A DNA stretch of 51,371 nucleotides from Clostridiales bacterium. Its GTDB lineage: Bacteria; Bacillota; Clostridia; Oscillospirales; Oscillospiraceae. The position numbers were made by a program, and so were the translations under genes. Below the pieces are notes generated by a model. It made no database searches. It had not been told where the DNA came from and saw only the letters and a list, made by a program, of their open reading frames with translations. The stretch covers positions 1 to 51,371 of the forward strand of contig JAJPXL010000019.1 of the NCBI GenBank assembly GCA_021205455.1, given 5' to 3'. This document shows, piece after piece, positions 48,468 to 51,371 of the stretch; within the stretch, counting starts at the first letter, position 1; each line of letters opens with the position of its first letter.

Positions 48468-51371
48468 CTATTCCACGGACTTCAGGGACTCGGCCATGTT
48501 GATCTGATCCAGCTTATACCGCATGGCGAAGTTGGCGATCAGGGCGAACGCCACCGTCAGGAGGAAGGAGTAGAGGTAGCTCGTCCAGGCCACCCGCACC
48601 TCAAAAGTCATGGCGTCCACCTGCACCTGCTCCATAACATACCAGTGCAGCAGCTTGCCCAGGCCCAGCCCCAGCAGGCCGCCCAGCACGGACAGGATGA
48701 TGTTCTCCCGCAGGACGTAGGATGCCGTCTCTCCGGTGTGGAAGCCCAGCACCTTCAGCGTGGCGACCTCCCGCATCCGCTCCATGATGTTGATATTGGT
48801 CAGGTTGTACAGCACGATGAAGGCCAGCGCCCCGGCGCACACCACCACCAGCAGCACCACATAGTTCAGGCTGGACATGGACGCCTCCATCAGCGCCCGC
48901 TCCTCCGCCGACAGGGAGACGTAGGTCACCCCGTCCAGATTCCGCAGGCCAGTGGCGAGGGCAGCGGCAGCGTCGTCGTCCTCTGTGCGGTAATAGGCGG
49001 CGTTCACCGCTTCCTCCCCCGCTGTCTCCTCAGAGAGGTAGACGTAGTGGTTCAGGAAGTTGTCGCAAATGCCGGAAACAGTCACCGTTACCTCCGTGCC
49101 GCTGGTCAGGGTGATGGCGACGCTGTCGCCCACCGCTACGCCCAGCTTGTCCGCCAGCTTCTCGGTCAGCACCGCCTCCCCGGCCTCCGGCCAGGCAATC
49201 GCCTCGTTTCCGTCGTGGAGGTCGAACAGGCCCTCCGCCGCCTCAGCGGACAGCGCAATCACCGTAGCCTCCTTCTCGCCGTCGGCAGAGGTAACCTCCT
49301 CATTGCTCTGATAGGCCAGAGCGTATTGCAGGCTCTCCTGCTCCAGCAGCGCCTCCACGTCGGAGGATTCCTCCTCGCTGAGGTTCTCCCCCAGGGTGAC
49401 CGCTCCGTCGTAGAGCATGATTTCCTCGTACTGGTAGTTCAGCAGGTTGGCAACGGAGTCCCGGATGCCGTAGCCGGTAACCAGCAGCGCCGTACACCCG
49501 CCGATGCCCACCAGCATCATGATCATCCGCCGCTTGTAGCGGAAGGTGTTGCGGATGGTGACCTTGTTCAGGAAGGACAGCCGCTTCCACAGGGGCGTGA
49601 ACCGCTCCAGCAGGATGCGCTTGCCTCCGCTGGGGGCCTTGGGCCGAATCAGATCCGCCGGATTCTCCAGGAACTCCCGGCGGCAGGCCAGCATGGTGAC
49701 CCCCACCGAGCCCACCAGGGCGATCAGCAGCCCGCCCACAAACATGACAGGGCTGAAATAATATTCCAGCGGGGCAAACCCATAGCTGATGGCATAGGCC
49801 ATCCATATCACCTGGGGCAGAAGGAAGCTGCCCAGGAAATACCCGGTTATGCTGCCCAGGGCGGCGGCGCTGCCTGCGTACAGGATGTACTTTTGAGAGA
49901 CGCGGCCCTCCCCGTAGCCCAGGGCTTTCAGGGTGCCGATTTGGGTGCGCTCCTCGTTGACCATGCGGGTCATGGTGGTGATGCACACCAGGGCGGCGAT
50001 CAGCGCGAAGAACACCGGAAAGGCGTTGGCGATGCTGCTGACGATGACGATGTCGTTTTCATAGGAGACATAGCCGGAGTTGCTGTCCCTGTCCAGGGTG
50101 TACAGCGTGGGCTCCTTCAGCGCGTCCAGCTCCTCCACGCCGTCGGCGTAGTCCGCTTCGCCGTCCTCCAACTCAATCAAAGCGTCGGCAAGCTCCTGTT
50201 CCGCGTCTGCCTTGCCCTCCTCGTAGTCGGCCAGGCCGTCGGCGTACTCCGCCTCCCCGTCCTCCAGCTCAGCCAGGGCGTCAGCAAGCTCCTGCTCCGC
50301 TTCCGCCTTGCCTTCCTCATAGTCGGCCAGGCCGTCGGCGTACTCTGCCTCCCCGTCCTCCAGCTGGGCCAGGGCGTCGGCGAGCTCTGCTTCGGCCTCC
50401 GCCTTGCCCGCTTCGTACTCCTTGAGGCCCGCCTCATACGAGGCCTCGCCGCTTTCCAGCTGGGCCAGCGCATCGGCAAGCTCCTGCTCCGCCGCCGTCT
50501 TTGCCGCCTCGTAGGCTGCCCACTGCTCCGCCAGCGTCGCCGCGCCGCTTTCCAGCTGGGCGCGGGCCGCCGCAAGGGTCTGGCTCTCCTCCTCCAGGGT
50601 GGCCTGCGCCTCGGCAAGCTGGGTTTCCCCGGCTTCCACCTCCGCCCAGCCTGCGGCCAGGGCCGCCTCTCCGGCCTCCAGCTCCTGCGCCTGGGCCGTC
50701 AGCGTTTCCCGGGCCGCCGTCAGCTGGGCGCTGGCTGCCGCCAGCTCCGCCTCCGATGCGGCAAAGGTTTCCTCCGCCTGGGTCAGCGCCGCCTGCGCCT
50801 GGGCAAGCTGGGCCTGCACTTCGGCAAGCTCCGCCTCCAGCTCCGTGGAGTCCTCTGCATCCTCCAGGGCGTCCAACTCGGCTTGCAGCGCCTGCTCCTG
50901 CGCCGTCAGCGCAGTCACCGCCTGTTCCAGCGATGCCAGCGTGGCGGCTTTCGTCTGGGCAAGCTGTTCCTCCTGCTCCGCCAGCGCGGCTTCCTGCTCC
51001 TCCAGGGCGGTTTGCCCTTCCTCCAGCTGGGTACGGGCTGCGGCCAGCTGGGTCTCGTTCTCCTCCAATTCCTGTCGGGCGGCGGCCAGCTGGGCCGCGC
51101 TGCCCTCCAGTTCGGCCTGGGCGGCGGCCAGCTGCGCCTCTCCGGCCTCGACCTCTGCCAGCCCTTCATCCAGCTCCTGCTGGGCGGCGGTCAGCTGGGC
51201 TTCCGCGTCGGCAAGCTCGGCCTCCGCTTCCGCTTTGCCGACCTCGTAGTCCGCCCAGCCGTCGTCTAACTCCTGCCGGGCGTCCGCCAGCTCCGCGGCG
51301 GCGTCGGCAAGCTCTGCCTCGGCCTCCGCCTTGCCGTCCTCATACTCCGCCCAGCCGTCATCCAGCTCCTG
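48468..51371 (-). CDS. FtsX-type ABC transporter permease with giant coiled coil (5' truncated)
   Basis: At least 967 residues; the frame is open to the right edge, so the N terminus is missing. The first 420 or so visible residues are Ala/Glu/Leu/Gln-rich heptads (repeats of the QELDDGW and LADALAQLE type) forming a long coiled coil. Then come two FtsX units: IANAFPVFFALIAALVCITTM with GTLKALGYG and two more helices, a soluble domain (GAVTLGENLSEEE to ALMEASM), and NYVVLLVVVCAGALAFIVLY with REVATLKVLGFH and two further helices. FtsX permeases with extracellular coiled coils work with a LolD/FtsE-like ATPase in export or envelope signalling. The ATPase gene would lie outside the window. Confidence 0.88.
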   Translation of the reverse strand, partial: QELDDGWAEYEDGKAEAEAELADAAAELADARQELDDGWADYEVGKAEAEAELADAEAQLTAAQQELDEGLAEVEAGEAQLAAAQAELEGSAAQLAAARQELEENETQLAAARTQLEEGQTALEEQEAALAEQEEQLAQTKAATLASLEQAVTALTAQEQALQAELDALEDAEDSTELEAELAEVQAQLAQAQAALTQAEETFAASEAELAAASAQLTAARETLTAQAQELEAGEAALAAGWAEVEAGETQLAEAQATLEEESQTLAAARAQLESGAATLAEQWAAYEAAKTAAEQELADALAQLESGEASYEAGLKEYEAGKAEAEAELADALAQLEDGEAEYADGLADYEEGKAEAEQELADALAELEDGEAEYADGLADYEEGKADAEQELADALIELEDGEADYADGVEELDALKEPTLYTLDRDSNSGYVSYENDIVIVSSIANAFPVFFALIAALVCITTMTRMVNEERTQIGTLKALGYGEGRVSQKYILYAGSAAALGSITGYFLGSFLLPQVIWMAYAISYGFAPLEYYFSPVMFVGGLLIALVGSVGVTMLACRREFLENPADLIRPKAPSGGKRILLERFTPLWKRLSFLNKVTIRNTFRYKRRMIMMLVGIGGCTALLVTGYGIRDSVANLLNYQYEEIMLYDGAVTLGENLSEEESSDVEALLEQESLQYALAYQSNEEVTSADGEKEATVIALSAEAAEGLFDLHDGNEAIAWPEAGEAVLTEKLADKLGVAVGDSVAITLTSGTEVTVTVSGICDNFLNHYVYLSEETAGEEAVNAAYYRTEDDDAAAALATGLRNLDGVTYVSLSAEERALMEASMSSLNYVVLLVVVCAGALAFIVLYNLTNINIMERMREVATLKVLGFHTGETASYVLRENIILSVLGGLLGLGLGKLLHWYVMEQVQVDAMTFEVRVAWTSYLYSFLLTVAFALIANFAMRYKLDQINMAESLKSVE
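50115..50483. repeat. 96-bp tandem repeat inside the permease coiled coil
   Basis: Three full copies and one partial copy of a 32-codon unit, starting at 50483, 50387, 50291 and 50195 on the minus strand. Each begins ELADAL-x-x-LE and continues GEAxYxxGLxxYExGKA. The copies differ at a few codons only. Related but more diverged units occur at about 51180-51371. Confidence 0.85.

Noticed and set aside
50115..50483. CRISPR-like or intergenic repeat array
   Set aside because: The repeats are 96 bp, contiguous without unique spacers and maintain one reading frame in the permease gene.
48468..51068. Start of the permease gene at 51068
   Set aside because: That codon is an internal TTG (Leu) in a reading frame that stays open to the window edge with the same coiled-coil pattern.
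48645..51269. Plus-strand open frame of 874 codons
   Set aside because: It is the antisense shadow of the permease and its coiled-coil repeats; its repetitive Leu, Arg and Gly composition follows from the opposite strand.

Overview
The window reads as a chromosomal segment of a moderately GC-rich, endospore-forming gut Firmicute, most likely in the Clostridia (Oscillospiraceae-like). The basis is a SigG gene, a PolC-type replicase, the Firmicutes-style pyrH-frr-uppS-cdsA-dxr-rseP-ispG-polC gene order, a NifS/NifU iron-sulfur pair, a HisZ/HisG-type histidine pathway and many GC-rich single-copy housekeeping genes. The genus is inference. I saw no rRNA, tRNA, CRISPR array, transposase or phage gene.

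Layout. 0.2-4 kb: a class I/II aminotransferase and a PAP2 phosphatase (both minus), then a divergent MATE exporter. 4.3-5.3 kb: an unusual open frame joining a SigH-like sigma factor to a zinc-ribbon protein. 5.3-11.5 kb: the minus-strand histidine operon hisZ-G-D-H-A-F-I-E, in which hisE encodes two fused PRA-pyrophosphohydrolase domains; hisB and hisC are absent. 11.7-23.0 kb: a long minus-strand run (pyrH, frr, uppS, cdsA, dxr, rseP, ispG, polC, Nudix) covering isoprenoid and undecaprenyl-P supply, phospholipid synthesis, ribosome recycling and replication. 23.3-24.6 kb: a split ThrE-type exporter (plus).

24.7-26.5 kb: nifS-nifU (minus) behind a promoter overlaid by two related 18-bp palindromes. 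26.6-36.6 kb (plus): sigG behind a sigma-F-like promoter, a CPA2 cation/proton antiporter, an RsuA-type pseudouridine synthase, a CdaR/PucR-like regulator, a short DtxR/MntR repressor, a TVP38/DedA-like membrane protein, a CDF metal exporter behind a candidate NiCo (czcD) riboswitch and terminator, an unrecognised 600-residue membrane protein, and a membrane-anchored MerR regulator with a self-operator in a 19-bp promoter spacer. 36.7-43.3 kb (minus): an oppABCDF oligopeptide importer with a small membrane protein as last gene. Its leader begins at a near-consensus promoter about 0.6 kb upstream of oppA and is dense in hairpins.

44.4-46.3 kb (minus): a DUF2812-like membrane protein and a sirtuin. 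46.5-48.4 kb (plus): a HicB/DinB-like protein of lower GC, an inositol-monophosphatase-family enzyme and a 91-residue unknown. 48.5 kb to the right edge (minus): a 5'-truncated FtsX-type ABC permease with a very long repetitive coiled coil.

Most of the window is ordinary core genome. The least ordinary signals are the tandem HisE with a degenerate second active site, the sigma/zinc-ribbon fused frame, the paired palindromes on nifS, the sigma-F-like promoter on sigG, the candidate NiCo riboswitch, the MerR operator, the structured oppA leader and the repeat-bearing permease. I do not see a clearly new multi-gene defence or metabolic system.
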